Positions 50,979 through 59,773 of a DNA stretch of 64,000 nucleotides are shown here, piece after piece. The position numbers and the translations under genes were made by a program. Every line of letters starts with the position of its first letter. Position 1 is the stretch's first letter. Below the pieces are notes generated by a model, which was not told the DNA's origin, did no database searches, and saw only the letters and a list, made by a program, of their open reading frames with translations. This DNA is from Erwinia sp. SLM-02 (GTDB lineage: Bacteria > Pseudomonadota > Gammaproteobacteria > Enterobacterales > Enterobacteriaceae): contig NZ_JAQISN010000007.1 in NCBI RefSeq assembly GCF_037450285.1, positions 19,692-83,691 of the forward strand. The letters run 5' to 3'.

Positions 50979-51548
50979 GTGTTCGACATAGGCTTTAGTG
51001 AACTGGTACTGGTTTTCGTTATTGGTCTGGTCGTATTGGGACCGCAGCGTTTACCCGTAGCGGTGAAAACCGTTGTTGGCTGGATCCGGGCATTACGTTC
51101 GCTGGCGACCAGCGTACAGAATGAGCTGGCGCAGGAGCTGAAGCTGCAGGAATTGCAGGATGGCCTGAAGAAAATTGAAAAGGCCAGCATGGACAGCCTT
51201 TCACCTGAGCTGAAGGCCTCAGTCGAGGAACTTAAGCAGACGGCAGAGTCGTTCAAGCGTTCCTATCTTGGCGATAACGAGAAGGCTGCGGATGAAGAAG
51301 CGCACACCATTCATAATCCGCTGGTGAAAAACGAGCCTTCTCATGACGGCGCGACGCCATCGCAAGCCGATCATCAGGCGTCTGCGCCTGCGCAGGCTCC
51401 TGAATCTGCTGAACCTGAACCGTCTGCGGCCGTGGCTGCTGAACCCAGGGCTTCAGAGATCGAGAATGTGGTTTCCCTGAAGAAACCGGTGACTCCCGTT
51501 GCTTCTCCCGTAGCCCCAAACTCCACTCAACCGAGCGATGAACGATAA
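50979..51548 (+). CDS. tatB: Twin-arginine translocase subunit TatB
   Basis: TatB with TatC forms the receptor for twin-arginine signal peptides. From GTG 50979, as in E. coli, it has 189 residues: MFDIGFSELVLVFVIGLVVLGPQRLP (membrane helix, conserved E8 and hinge GP), an amphipathic helix, and a long low-complexity A/E/P-rich tail that explains the greater length than E. coli's 171. Confidence 0.95.
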   Translation: MFDIGFSELVLVFVIGLVVLGPQRLPVAVKTVVGWIRALRSLATSVQNELAQELKLQELQDGLKKIEKASMDSLSPELKASVEELKQTAESFKRSYLGDNEKAADEEAHTIHNPLVKNEPSHDGATPSQADHQASAPAQAPESAEPEPSAAVAAEPRASEIENVVSLKKPVTPVASPVAPNSTQPSDER

Positions 51549-51550
51549 AA

Positions 51551-52312
51551 ATGGCAGTTGAAGATACCCAGCCCCTTATCAGTCATCTGATTGAATTACG
51601 TAAGCGCCTGTTAAACTGCATTATTGCCGTTCTGGTGATTTTCCTCTGTCTGATCTATTTCTCTAATGACATTTATCAGATGGTTGCTGCTCCGCTGATC
51701 GAGAAGATGCCGTCAGGCGCCAGTATGATTGCGACCGATGTGGCTTCGCCATTTCTGACGCCAATTAAACTGACCGTGATCGTGTCCATTTTCCTCGCCG
51801 TGCCGGTTATTCTTTATCAGATCTGGGCGTTTGTTGCCCCAGCTCTGTATCGGCACGAGCGTCGTCTGGTCATGCCGCTGCTGTTTTCCAGTTCATTCCT
51901 ATTCTACCTGGGAATGGCTTTCGCCTATTTTATCGTCTTCCCATTGGCGTTTGGCTTCTTCGCAAAAACCGCGCCGCAGGGCGTACAGATTGCAACAGAT
52001 ATCAATAACTACCTCGACTTTGTCATGACGCTGTTTATGGCGTTTGGCGTGTCATTTGAAGTGCCGATTGCAATCATACTGCTCTGCTGGACTGGGGTGA
52101 CCACCCCGGAAGATTTGAAAGCCAAACGTCCATATGTACTGGTAGGCGCGTTTGTGGTGGGAATGTTACTGACACCGCCGGATATTTTCTCCCAGACGCT
52201 GTTAGCCGTTCCGATGTACTGCCTGTTTGAAGTGGGCGTGCTGGTTTCTCGTTTCTACGTCGGGCAAAAACGTGGCGACGATGAAGAAGAGCAGGATACT
52301 GAATCGCAGTAA
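51551..52312 (+). CDS. tatC: Twin-arginine translocase subunit TatC
   Basis: TatC is the six-helix core of the Tat translocase that binds twin-arginine signals. The 253 residues (E. coli 258) begin with the conserved QPLISHLIELRKRLL, followed by six membrane helices, FVAPALYRHERR, and PPDIFSQTLLAVPMY. It starts two bases after tatB. Confidence 0.96.
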   Translation: MAVEDTQPLISHLIELRKRLLNCIIAVLVIFLCLIYFSNDIYQMVAAPLIEKMPSGASMIATDVASPFLTPIKLTVIVSIFLAVPVILYQIWAFVAPALYRHERRLVMPLLFSSSFLFYLGMAFAYFIVFPLAFGFFAKTAPQGVQIATDINNYLDFVMTLFMAFGVSFEVPIAIILLCWTGVTTPEDLKAKRPYVLVGAFVVGMLLTPPDIFSQTLLAVPMYCLFEVGVLVSRFYVGQKRGDDEEEQDTESQ

Positions 52313-52355
52313 GCCTCTGCTACCGGCTGCTCAGGCAGGACAAACACGTTATTCT

Positions 52356-52378
52356 AACCGCCCGTCAGGGCGGTTACT
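52356..52378 (+). terminator. Hairpin between tatC and tatD
   Basis: A perfect 8-bp stem (52356-52363 with 52368-52375) with loop GTCA, 15 bases before the tatD ribosome binding site. It may reduce tatD expression relative to tatABC; the U run is poor. Confidence 0.5.
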
Positions 52379-52392
52379 GTTTGGAAGAGACT

Positions 52393-53172
52393 ATGTTTGA
52401 TATTGGTGTAAACCTGACCAGCACGCAGTTCGCAAAAGACCGTCAGCAGGTGGTGAAACGCGCGCGTGAAGCCGGCGTTAACGGTATTTTGATCACCGGA
52501 ACCAATGCGCTGGAGAGCCAACAGGCACAGAGCCTTGCGCTGCAGCATCCTGACTATTGTTGGTCAACGGCGGGTGTGCATCCTCATCATGCCAGTGAAT
52601 GGTCAGGCGAAACGGAAACGACCCTGCGCAGGCTGGCAGAAATGCCGCAGGTTGTTGCGATTGGTGAGTGCGGCCTGGATTTTAATCGTAACTTTTCTGA
52701 GCCGGAGCAGCAGGCCTATGCCTTTAATGCCCAGCTGGAGCTGGCCGCCGATCTGTCATTGCCGGTATTTCTTCACTGCCGGGAAGCCCACAGCCGCTTT
52801 ATCTCAATTCTTCAGCCCTGGTTACCGAAGTTGCCTGCGGCGGTTCTGCACTGCTTCACCGGCAACCGTCAGGAGCTTGAGGATTGCCTTGCGCTGGGGT
52901 TATCTATCGGTATCACGGGCTGGGTGTGCGACGAGCGAAGAGGCCTGGAACTGCGTGAGCTGATGCCGTTAATTCCGGCCGATCGGCTGCTGCTTGAAAC
53001 TGATGCCCCCTGGCTGCTGCCAAGAGATATGCGCCCACGCCCCGCGTCACGCCGTAATGAACCCTGCTTCCTGCCGCATATCGTAGAACAGGTCGCCCTG
53101 TTGCGCGGTGATGATGCCGCTATGCTGGCAGAGAAGACGGCCGAGAATGCACGCCGGATGTTTCGGCTATAA
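52393..53172 (+). CDS. tatD: 3'-5' exonuclease TatD
   Basis: TatD is a TIM-barrel metal-dependent DNase, reported as a 3'-5' exonuclease in DNA repair and not needed for Tat export. ATG 52393 with GGAAGAG gives 259 residues (E. coli 260). GECGLDF, LHCREAH, LHCFTG and ETDAPWLLPRD supply metal ligands; the N-terminal HxH of other TatD-family proteins is replaced by GVN, as in E. coli TatD. Confidence 0.94.
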   Translation: MFDIGVNLTSTQFAKDRQQVVKRAREAGVNGILITGTNALESQQAQSLALQHPDYCWSTAGVHPHHASEWSGETETTLRRLAEMPQVVAIGECGLDFNRNFSEPEQQAYAFNAQLELAADLSLPVFLHCREAHSRFISILQPWLPKLPAAVLHCFTGNRQELEDCLALGLSIGITGWVCDERRGLELRELMPLIPADRLLLETDAPWLLPRDMRPRPASRRNEPCFLPHIVEQVALLRGDDAAMLAEKTAENARRMFRL

Positions 53173-53188
53173 ACGCGCGGGATGCTGC

Positions 53189-53224
53189 AAAAAAGCGCTG
53201 ACCGTCGGATGTCGATCGGCGCTT
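53189..53224 (-). terminator. Terminator of rfaH
   Basis: A stem with AAGCGC/GCGCTT base (53193-53198 with 53219-53224) and an inner GACCG/CGATC part is followed on the minus strand by six U (53189-53194). Confidence 0.6.
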
Positions 53225-53237
53225 AACGGGTGAACGG

Positions 53238-53726
53238 CTACAGTTTCTCGAACTGACCGTTGCCTACGCTGCGGATCACCTGTTTGTTCAGCAGGTTAAG
53301 CAGCAGAATTGAGCGTGTCTCGCCATCGGGTTCGGTGTAGATAGCCTGCAACCCTTCAAATGCCCCTTCGGTAATAATCACCGTATCTCCCGGCTGTGCC
53401 AGCCCCTCGTCAAAACCGGTCAGGACCGGTTCGTTCTGCAATGCACTGATAACGGTCTGCGGCACGATCGCGGGCTGATTACCAAAGCGAACAAAGTGAC
53501 TGACGCCCCGGGTGGCGCTGATGGTCGTGGTATGAATCGCCTCAGGATTGAACTCGATAAACATATAGTTGGGGAAGAGCGGTTCGTTGACCTGAGTTCG
53601 TTTGCCGCGCACGATTTTCTCCAGCGCAATCATTGGGCTGAAGCAATGCACGTCCTGGCGCTCAAGGTGCTCTTTCGCGCGCAGTAACTGACCTCGTTTA
53701 CAGTAAAGTAGATACCAGGATTCCAT
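53238..53726 (-). CDS. rfaH: Transcription antiterminator RfaH
   Basis: RfaH is a NusG paralogue recruited at ops sites to raise expression of long operons for LPS core, O-antigen, capsule and haemolysin-like toxins. The 162 residues equal E. coli: an NGN domain (about 1-100, beginning ESWYLLYCKRGQL) and a KOW domain (about 110-162, PGDTVIITEGAFEGLQAI) that can refold from helix to barrel. Same neighbours tatD and ubiD as in E. coli. Confidence 0.95.
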   Translation of the reverse strand: MESWYLLYCKRGQLLRAKEHLERQDVHCFSPMIALEKIVRGKRTQVNEPLFPNYMFIEFNPEAIHTTTISATRGVSHFVRFGNQPAIVPQTVISALQNEPVLTGFDEGLAQPGDTVIITEGAFEGLQAIYTEPDGETRSILLLNLLNKQVIRSVGNGQFEKL

Positions 53727-53896
53727 AACGTCACTTTTAAATTATCCGACCGATAAGAATACCAAAGTCATCTGCAGAGATATAGAGAGATTGGCGGTGG
53801 GTTTACACCGGTGACGTAAAGTTGCCAACAAAACTAACCCTCAGCGCCGGATCGGCACTATAATGGCCGACTCACTGACCGTATTGATGGAAAGTC

Positions 53897-55381
53897 ATGA
53901 AATACCACGACTTACGCGACTTCCTTTCTCTGCTTGAACAGCGTGGAGAATTAAAACGCATCAAACATGAGATCGATCCCGATCTGGAAATGACCGAAAT
54001 TGCCGATCGTACCCTGCGTGCAGGCGGCCCTGCGTTGCTGTTCGAAAACCCGAAGGGATACAGTATGCCCGTACTGTGCAACCTGTTTGGTACGCCGGAC
54101 CGTGTTGCCATGGGGATGGGTCAGGAAGATGTGAAAGCACTGCGGGATGTTGGCCGCCTGCTGGCATTTCTGAAGGAGCCGGAGCCTCCGCGGGGCTTCC
54201 GCGACTTCTTCGATAAAATGCCGCAGTGGAAGCAGGTGCTGAACATGCCGACCAAACGGCTGCGTAATGCCCCGTGCCAGCAGCAGATTTGGCAGGGGGA
54301 CGAGGTGGATTTAAGCCGGATCCCGGTCATGAAGTGCTGGCCGGATGATGCCGCTCCGCTGGTGACCTGGGGACTGACGGTTACGCGTGGTCCGCTGAAA
54401 GAGCGACAGAATCTCGGCATTTATCGCCAGCAGGTTATTGGCAAGAACAAGCTGATTATGCGCTGGCTCTCCCATCGCGGTGGCGCACTGGATTTTCAGG
54501 AGTGGTGCCAGCAGCATCCCGGCGAACGCTTCCCCGTATCCGTGGCGCTTGGCGCCGACCCGGCGACCATTCTGGGTGCCGTGACTCCGGTGCCGGATAC
54601 GCTGTCGGAATATGCCTTTGCCGGCCTGCTGCGCGGCACGAAAACCGAAGTCGTTAAGTGCATTTCAAACGATCTGGAGGTGCCTGCCAGTGCTGAAATC
54701 GTACTTGAAGGGTATATCGAGCCGGGTGAGATGGCGCCGGAAGGGCCTTACGGCGATCACACCGGCTACTATAATGAAGTGGATAGCTTCCCGGTTTTCA
54801 CCATTACCCACATAACCCAGCGGCAGGATGCGATTTATCATTCTACTTATACCGGACGGCCGCCGGATGAGCCCGCGGTGCTGGGCGTGGCGCTGAATGA
54901 AGTCTTTGTGCCGATTCTGCAAAAGCAGTTCCCGGAAATCGTCGACTTCTATTTGCCGCCGGAAGGCTGCTCCTACCGCCTGGCCGTGGTGACCATTAAA
55001 AAACAGTACGCCGGGCACGCTAAACGCGTAATGATGGGCGTGTGGTCATTCCTGCGGCAGTTCATGTACACCAAATTTGTTATTGTGTGCGATGACGATG
55101 TTAACGCGCGCGACTGGAACGACGTAATCTGGGCGATCACTACACGTATGGATCCCGCCCGTGATACCGTACTGGTAGAAAACACGCCGATCGATTACCT
55201 TGATTTCGCTTCACCGGTTTCCGGGCTGGGATCCAAAATGGGTCTTGATGCCACGAATAAATGGCCTGGTGAAACGCAGCGTGAATGGGGAACGCCGATC
55301 CGCAAAGATCCTGCCGTTACCGCCCGCATTGATGCAATTTGGGATGAGTTAGGCATCTTGAGTGATACACCGGCGCGTTGA
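53897..55381 (+). CDS. ubiD: 4-hydroxy-3-polyprenylbenzoate decarboxylase UbiD
   Basis: UbiD is the prenyl-FMN decarboxylase of ubiquinone synthesis. The 494 residues (E. coli about 497) keep the N-terminal YHDLRDFLSLLEQRGELKRI, the prFMN site NLGIYRQQVIGKNKLIMRW and the catalytic E-R-E region around PEGPYGDHTGYYN. It is followed 45 bases later by fre. Confidence 0.96.
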   Translation: MKYHDLRDFLSLLEQRGELKRIKHEIDPDLEMTEIADRTLRAGGPALLFENPKGYSMPVLCNLFGTPDRVAMGMGQEDVKALRDVGRLLAFLKEPEPPRGFRDFFDKMPQWKQVLNMPTKRLRNAPCQQQIWQGDEVDLSRIPVMKCWPDDAAPLVTWGLTVTRGPLKERQNLGIYRQQVIGKNKLIMRWLSHRGGALDFQEWCQQHPGERFPVSVALGADPATILGAVTPVPDTLSEYAFAGLLRGTKTEVVKCISNDLEVPASAEIVLEGYIEPGEMAPEGPYGDHTGYYNEVDSFPVFTITHITQRQDAIYHSTYTGRPPDEPAVLGVALNEVFVPILQKQFPEIVDFYLPPEGCSYRLAVVTIKKQYAGHAKRVMMGVWSFLRQFMYTKFVIVCDDDVNARDWNDVIWAITTRMDPARDTVLVENTPIDYLDFASPVSGLGSKMGLDATNKWPGETQREWGTPIRKDPAVTARIDAIWDELGILSDTPAR

Positions 55382-55426
55382 TGCACCGGTGGTCAAATGA
55401 TAATGACGACCCGACAGAGGGACCGC

Positions 55427-56128
55427 ATGACAACCTTAAGCTGTAAAGTGACCTCGGTAGAGGCGATTACCGATACTGTGTACCGCGTTCGAATGATCCC
55501 GGAAGCTGATTTCAGTTTCCGCGCAGGACAATATTTGATGGTGGTCATGGACGAGCGTGATAAGCGTCCGTTCTCTCTGGCTTCTACGCCGATGGAGAAA
55601 GACATCATTGAACTTCATATCGGTGCATCTGAGCTGAATCTCTACGCCATGGCGGTGATGGAACGTATCCAGCAGCAGCGTCAGATTACCGTTGATATTC
55701 CGCACGGAGATGCATGGCTGCGTGAAGAGGGCGATCGTCCTCTGGTGCTGATTGCCGGAGGAACCGGTTTCTCCTACGCGCGATCGATTCTTCTGACGGC
55801 GCTATCGCAGCAGCCCGATCGCCATATCGCCATTTACTGGGGCGGGCGTGAGCTGAAGCACCTCTACGATCTCGATGAGCTGAACGCCCTGGCGATTAAG
55901 CATCCGAACCTGAAGGTTGTACCGGTTGTTGAGCAGGCGGAAGAGGGCTTTACCGGCCGTACGGGTACGGTACTGACCGCCGTGATGCAGGATTACGGTA
56001 GCCTGGCCGATCACGACATTTATATTGCTGGCCGCTTTGAGATGGCGAAGATTGCCCGTGAACGTTTCTGCGCTGAGCGTGGCGCTCAGGAAGCGCGCAT
56101 GTTTGGCGACGCGTTTGCTTTCTTCTGA
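55427..56128 (+). CDS. fre: NAD(P)H-flavin reductase
   Basis: Fre (FsrC, UbiB in old usage) reduces free riboflavin, FMN and FAD, and helps activate ribonucleotide reductase. ATG 55427 with AGAGG gives 233 residues, as in E. coli. RPFSLASTP binds the flavin, LIAGGTGFSYARSILL the pyridine nucleotide, and the chain ends in GDAFAFF. It forms a unit with ubiD. Confidence 0.95.
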   Translation: MTTLSCKVTSVEAITDTVYRVRMIPEADFSFRAGQYLMVVMDERDKRPFSLASTPMEKDIIELHIGASELNLYAMAVMERIQQQRQITVDIPHGDAWLREEGDRPLVLIAGGTGFSYARSILLTALSQQPDRHIAIYWGGRELKHLYDLDELNALAIKHPNLKVVPVVEQAEEGFTGRTGTVLTAVMQDYGSLADHDIYIAGRFEMAKIARERFCAERGAQEARMFGDAFAFF

Positions 56129-56169
56129 GGTAAGAGGGCAGCGAACCTGCCCTGTTCATCACCAGCATG

Positions 56170-56194
56170 AAAAAACCCGCCCCTGACAGGCGGG
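56170..56194 (-). terminator. Terminator of fadBA
   Basis: A 6-bp GC stem (56176-56181 with 56189-56194) followed on the minus strand by six U from the A run at 56170-56175, between fadA and the convergent fre. Confidence 0.72.
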
Positions 56195-56226
56195 AAATTA
56201 AACAGTAAAACTGCCAGTCTAACGTA

Positions 56227-57390
56227 TCAGACTCTTTCAAATACCGTTGCGATCCCCTGGCCCAGCCCGATACACATGGTCGCCAGGCCAAACTGCTTAT
56301 CGTGCCGCTCCATCAGATTCAGCAGGGTTGTGCTGATCCTTGCCCCCGAGCAGCCAAGCGGGTGACCCAGCGCTATGGCTCCGCCGTTAAGATTCACCTT
56401 GTCATCCAGCTTATCCAGCAGCCCCAGATCTTTAATGCACGGCAGCGTTTGCGCGGCAAAGGCTTCATTCAGCTCAAAGATATCAATGTCGTCGATGCTC
56501 AGTCCGGCACGTTTCAATGCCAGCTGTGAGGCCGGGACCGGGCCATAGCCCATGATTGAGGGATCGCAGCCGACCACGGCCATGGAACGGATACGCGCTC
56601 GCGGTTTCAACCCCAGTTCCGCACTGCGCGACTCGCTCATCACCAGCATCGCGGCCGCGCCGTCGGACAGCGCGGAGCTGCTGCCTGCGGTGACGGTACC
56701 GTTTATCGGGTCGAATGCCGGGCGAAGAGCGGCCAGACTTTCTGCCGTGGTATCCGGACGGATGACCTCATCGAATTCGTAGCGTTTCAGGATGCCATCG
56801 GCATCGTGGCCGGAGACGGCGACAATCTCATTATTGAAATGCCCGGCCTGAGTCGCGGCCCAGGCTCGCTGATGGGAGCGTGCAGCAAACCGATCCTGCA
56901 TTTCACGGCCAATTCCGTGCAGGCGAGCCAGCATTTCAGCCGTCAGGCCCATCATACCGGCGGCTTTGGCCACGCTTCGGCCCAGCCCCGGATGGAAATC
57001 TACGCCGTGGCTCATGGGCACATGGCCCATATGCTCCACGCCGCCAATCAGGCAGGATGAGGCATCCCCAACCATAATGGCCCGTGCCGCATCGTGCAAA
57101 GCCTGCATGGATGACCCGCAGAGACGATTTACGGTGGTTGCCGGCACGCGGTGCGGGATTTCCGCCAGAAGCGCTGCATTGCGGGCGATATTGAACCCCT
57201 GTTCCAGCGTTTGCTGCACGCAGCCCCAGTAAATATCATCCAGGGAACCGGCATCCAGTGCCGGATTGCGGCTTAACAGACTGCGCATCAGATGTGCAGA
57301 GAGATCCTCTGCGCGCACGTGGCGAAAGGCTCCACCTTTTGAGCGGCCCATTGGCGTGCGGATGGCATCAACAATAACAACTTTTTCCAT
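56227..57390 (-). CDS. fadA: 3-ketoacyl-CoA thiolase FadA
   Basis: FadA performs the thiolytic last step of beta-oxidation, as a tetramer with FadB. The 387 residues equal E. coli. Active-site residues are C91 (NRLCGSSMQALH), H343 (GHPLGCSG) and C373 (MCIGLGQG). It starts 10 bases after fadB in one operon repressed by FadR. Confidence 0.97.
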   Translation of the reverse strand: MEKVVIVDAIRTPMGRSKGGAFRHVRAEDLSAHLMRSLLSRNPALDAGSLDDIYWGCVQQTLEQGFNIARNAALLAEIPHRVPATTVNRLCGSSMQALHDAARAIMVGDASSCLIGGVEHMGHVPMSHGVDFHPGLGRSVAKAAGMMGLTAEMLARLHGIGREMQDRFAARSHQRAWAATQAGHFNNEIVAVSGHDADGILKRYEFDEVIRPDTTAESLAALRPAFDPINGTVTAGSSSALSDGAAAMLVMSESRSAELGLKPRARIRSMAVVGCDPSIMGYGPVPASQLALKRAGLSIDDIDIFELNEAFAAQTLPCIKDLGLLDKLDDKVNLNGGAIALGHPLGCSGARISTTLLNLMERHDKQFGLATMCIGLGQGIATVFERV

Positions 57391-57400
57391 TTTCTTTTCC

Positions 57401-59587
57401 TCACGCCGTTTTCAGCGTTGCATCATTCAGCGGGGCTGCCAGGGGATACCACGTTTCCGCACTATTGGCCTTATCACGCAGTGTTTCCGGGATCTCATAC
57501 AGCGCGCCCAGCGTAGTAAAGGCTTCAGCCTGGGCGACAAAACGATCGCTGCCCAGCGTATCAAGGTAGCGGAAAACACCGCCGTGGAACGGTGGGAAGC
57601 CCAGCCCGTAGACCAGGGCCATATCGGCCTCTGCAGGGGAGGCGATAATGCCTTCCTCCAGGCAGCGCACTACTTCGTTGATCATCGGGATCATCATACG
57701 GGCGACGATCTCGCTATCACTGAACGCCCTTTTCGGCTGGCAGACTTCCTGCAGAAGGCCATCGGTCGCGGTATCGCTGACTTTTTTTGCTTTGCCCCTG
57801 CTGTCCGTTTCCCAGCGCCAGAAGCCAAGCTGATTTTTCTGTCCGAAACGTCCGGCCTCAAACAGGGCATCAATCGCATCGCGATAGCTTTTACTCATGC
57901 GCTGTGGGAAACCTGCCGCCATGACGCTTTGCGCATGGTGAGCGGTATCAATGCCCACGACGTCCAGCAGCCATGATGGTCCCATCGGCCAGCCAAACTG
58001 CTTTTCCATCACTTTATCGATCTGACGGAAATCAGCCCCGTCGCGTAGCAGCAGACTGAATCCGGCGAAATAGGGGAAGAGCACGCGGTTAACGAAGAAC
58101 CCCGGGCAGTCATTGACCACGATGGGGGTTTTCCCCATTTTACTGGCCCACGCCACCACGCTGGCAATCGTGCCGTCGGCGGTTTGTTCACCGCGAATAA
58201 CCTCGACCAGCGGCATACGCGGTACCGGGTTAAAGAAGTGCATACCACAGAAGTTTTCCGGCCGCGTCAGCGACTTCGCCAGCTGGCTGATGGGAATGGT
58301 TGAGGTATTGGATGCCAGTATGGCGTCCGGGCGAATTTGTGCTTCTGTTTCAGCCAGCACGGCCGCTTTAATTTTGGGATTTTCAACAACCGCCTCAACG
58401 ACGATATCAACGCGATCGAAACCCGCATAATGCAGCGTCGGCTGGATGGTGCCGATAACGCTGGCCAGCTTCAGACCATCAATTTTTCCGCGCGCCAGCT
58501 GTCTGTTCAGCAGCTTCGCGGCTTCATTCATTCCGGTATGCAAAGATTTCTCGCTGATATCCTTCATGATAACGGGTACGCCTTTCCATGCAGACTGGTA
58601 AGCAATCCCGCCCCCCATAATCCCGGCACCCAGCACGGCGGCCTGCTTTGGCGTATCGGTATCACGGGTCAGTTTTTTTGCTTTGGCTTTTATCGCCTGA
58701 TCGTTGAGGAAAATACCCACGAGGGCGCGTGCTTCACTGGAGCGCGCCAGCGGTACAAACGCCGCCGTTTCCAGCTTCAATGCTTCGTCGCGGCCCAGTG
58801 TGGCAGCGGCTTCAATGGTTTTGACCGCCGTAATCGGTGCGGGATAGTGCTTACCGGCAGTTTGCATCACCATCGCTTTGGCCGTGGTAAAGCACATGGC
58901 GGCTTCAATTTTACTCAGCTTCAGGGGGGCAAGTTTCGCCTGGCGACGCTCACGCCACGGCTGTTTATTGGCGATAGCTTCCTTCAATACCGCCAGCGAG
59001 GCGGCAGCCAGTTTCTCTTCCGTAACGACCGCATCAACCAGGCCCACTTTGAGCGCCTGACCCGCGTCGATATCTTTTCCGGCGGCGATGATTTCCAGCG
59101 CACTGTCGGCGCCCAAAAGGCGCGGCAGGCGGACCGAGCCGCCAAACCCCGGCATAATCCCTAATTTTGTCTCCGGCAGACCGATGCGTGTATTTTCTGT
59201 CGCGATGCGGAAATCTGTCGCCAGCACGCACTCACAGCCGCCGCCCAGCGCGTAGCCACTGATGGCGGAGACGGTTGGGACCGGTAAATCTTCCAGTCGA
59301 TTAAAAATACCGTTGGCAAAAGCCAGCCATTCCGCCAGCTGCTCCGCCGGTGCGGTAAACAGCGAGAGAAATTCTGTAATATCGGCCCCAACGATAAAGG
59401 CGGGTTTTGCAGAGCTGAGCAGTACGCCATGCAGCTCCGGCAGCTGCTCCAGCACTGCAATCGCCTCTCCCAGACTGGCCACGGTCCGGGTATCCAGTTT
59501 ATTGACTGAGCCTGGGGCATTGAAAACCAGTTCGGCTATGCCATCTTCCAGCCAGTCGAGGGAAAGCGTTTCGCCTTGGTAGAGCAT
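57401..59587 (-). CDS. fadB: Fatty-acid oxidation complex subunit alpha FadB
   Basis: FadB combines enoyl-CoA hydratase/isomerase (about residues 1-190, with ALGGGCECVLATDFRIA and GLPETKLGIMPGFGG) and 3-hydroxyacyl-CoA dehydrogenase (Rossmann AVLGAGIMGGGIAY near 315-330, and the CDH-type HFFNPV with catalytic histidine). The 728 residues compare with 729 in E. coli. A FadR operator lies 28 bases upstream of its start. Confidence 0.97.
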   Translation of the reverse strand: MLYQGETLSLDWLEDGIAELVFNAPGSVNKLDTRTVASLGEAIAVLEQLPELHGVLLSSAKPAFIVGADITEFLSLFTAPAEQLAEWLAFANGIFNRLEDLPVPTVSAISGYALGGGCECVLATDFRIATENTRIGLPETKLGIMPGFGGSVRLPRLLGADSALEIIAAGKDIDAGQALKVGLVDAVVTEEKLAAASLAVLKEAIANKQPWRERRQAKLAPLKLSKIEAAMCFTTAKAMVMQTAGKHYPAPITAVKTIEAAATLGRDEALKLETAAFVPLARSSEARALVGIFLNDQAIKAKAKKLTRDTDTPKQAAVLGAGIMGGGIAYQSAWKGVPVIMKDISEKSLHTGMNEAAKLLNRQLARGKIDGLKLASVIGTIQPTLHYAGFDRVDIVVEAVVENPKIKAAVLAETEAQIRPDAILASNTSTIPISQLAKSLTRPENFCGMHFFNPVPRMPLVEVIRGEQTADGTIASVVAWASKMGKTPIVVNDCPGFFVNRVLFPYFAGFSLLLRDGADFRQIDKVMEKQFGWPMGPSWLLDVVGIDTAHHAQSVMAAGFPQRMSKSYRDAIDALFEAGRFGQKNQLGFWRWETDSRGKAKKVSDTATDGLLQEVCQPKRAFSDSEIVARMMIPMINEVVRCLEEGIIASPAEADMALVYGLGFPPFHGGVFRYLDTLGSDRFVAQAEAFTTLGALYEIPETLRDKANSAETWYPLAAPLNDATLKTA

Positions 59588-59614
59588 GTCTGTCTCCTGA
59601 GCTACGATAAAGGG

Positions 59615-59631
59615 ATCTGGTCATACCAGAT
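59615..59631 (-). promoter_or_regulatory. FadR operator of fadBA
   Basis: ATCTGGTCATACCAGAT is a 17-bp palindrome differing from the E. coli fadB FadR site in only two central bases. It implies repression by FadR relieved by long-chain acyl-CoA. Confidence 0.88.
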
Positions 59632-59773
59632 GATGGTGAGTGTGGAAGCGATGTTAATTATTTGCAAACGAGAGTTTGCCAATTTGCAAACAAGATCACA
59701 GCTGAGGCAAAACGGCACGGCCAGGCAGGCTATGATAAGATGCGGACAATTTGAACATCACGGAGGCAAGGAA

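Noticed and set aside
59576..59773. N-terminal extension of pepQ by 66 codons
   Set aside because: The family start MESL with a strong GGAGG site is at 59774; the extension covers the FadR operator and the fadB promoter region.
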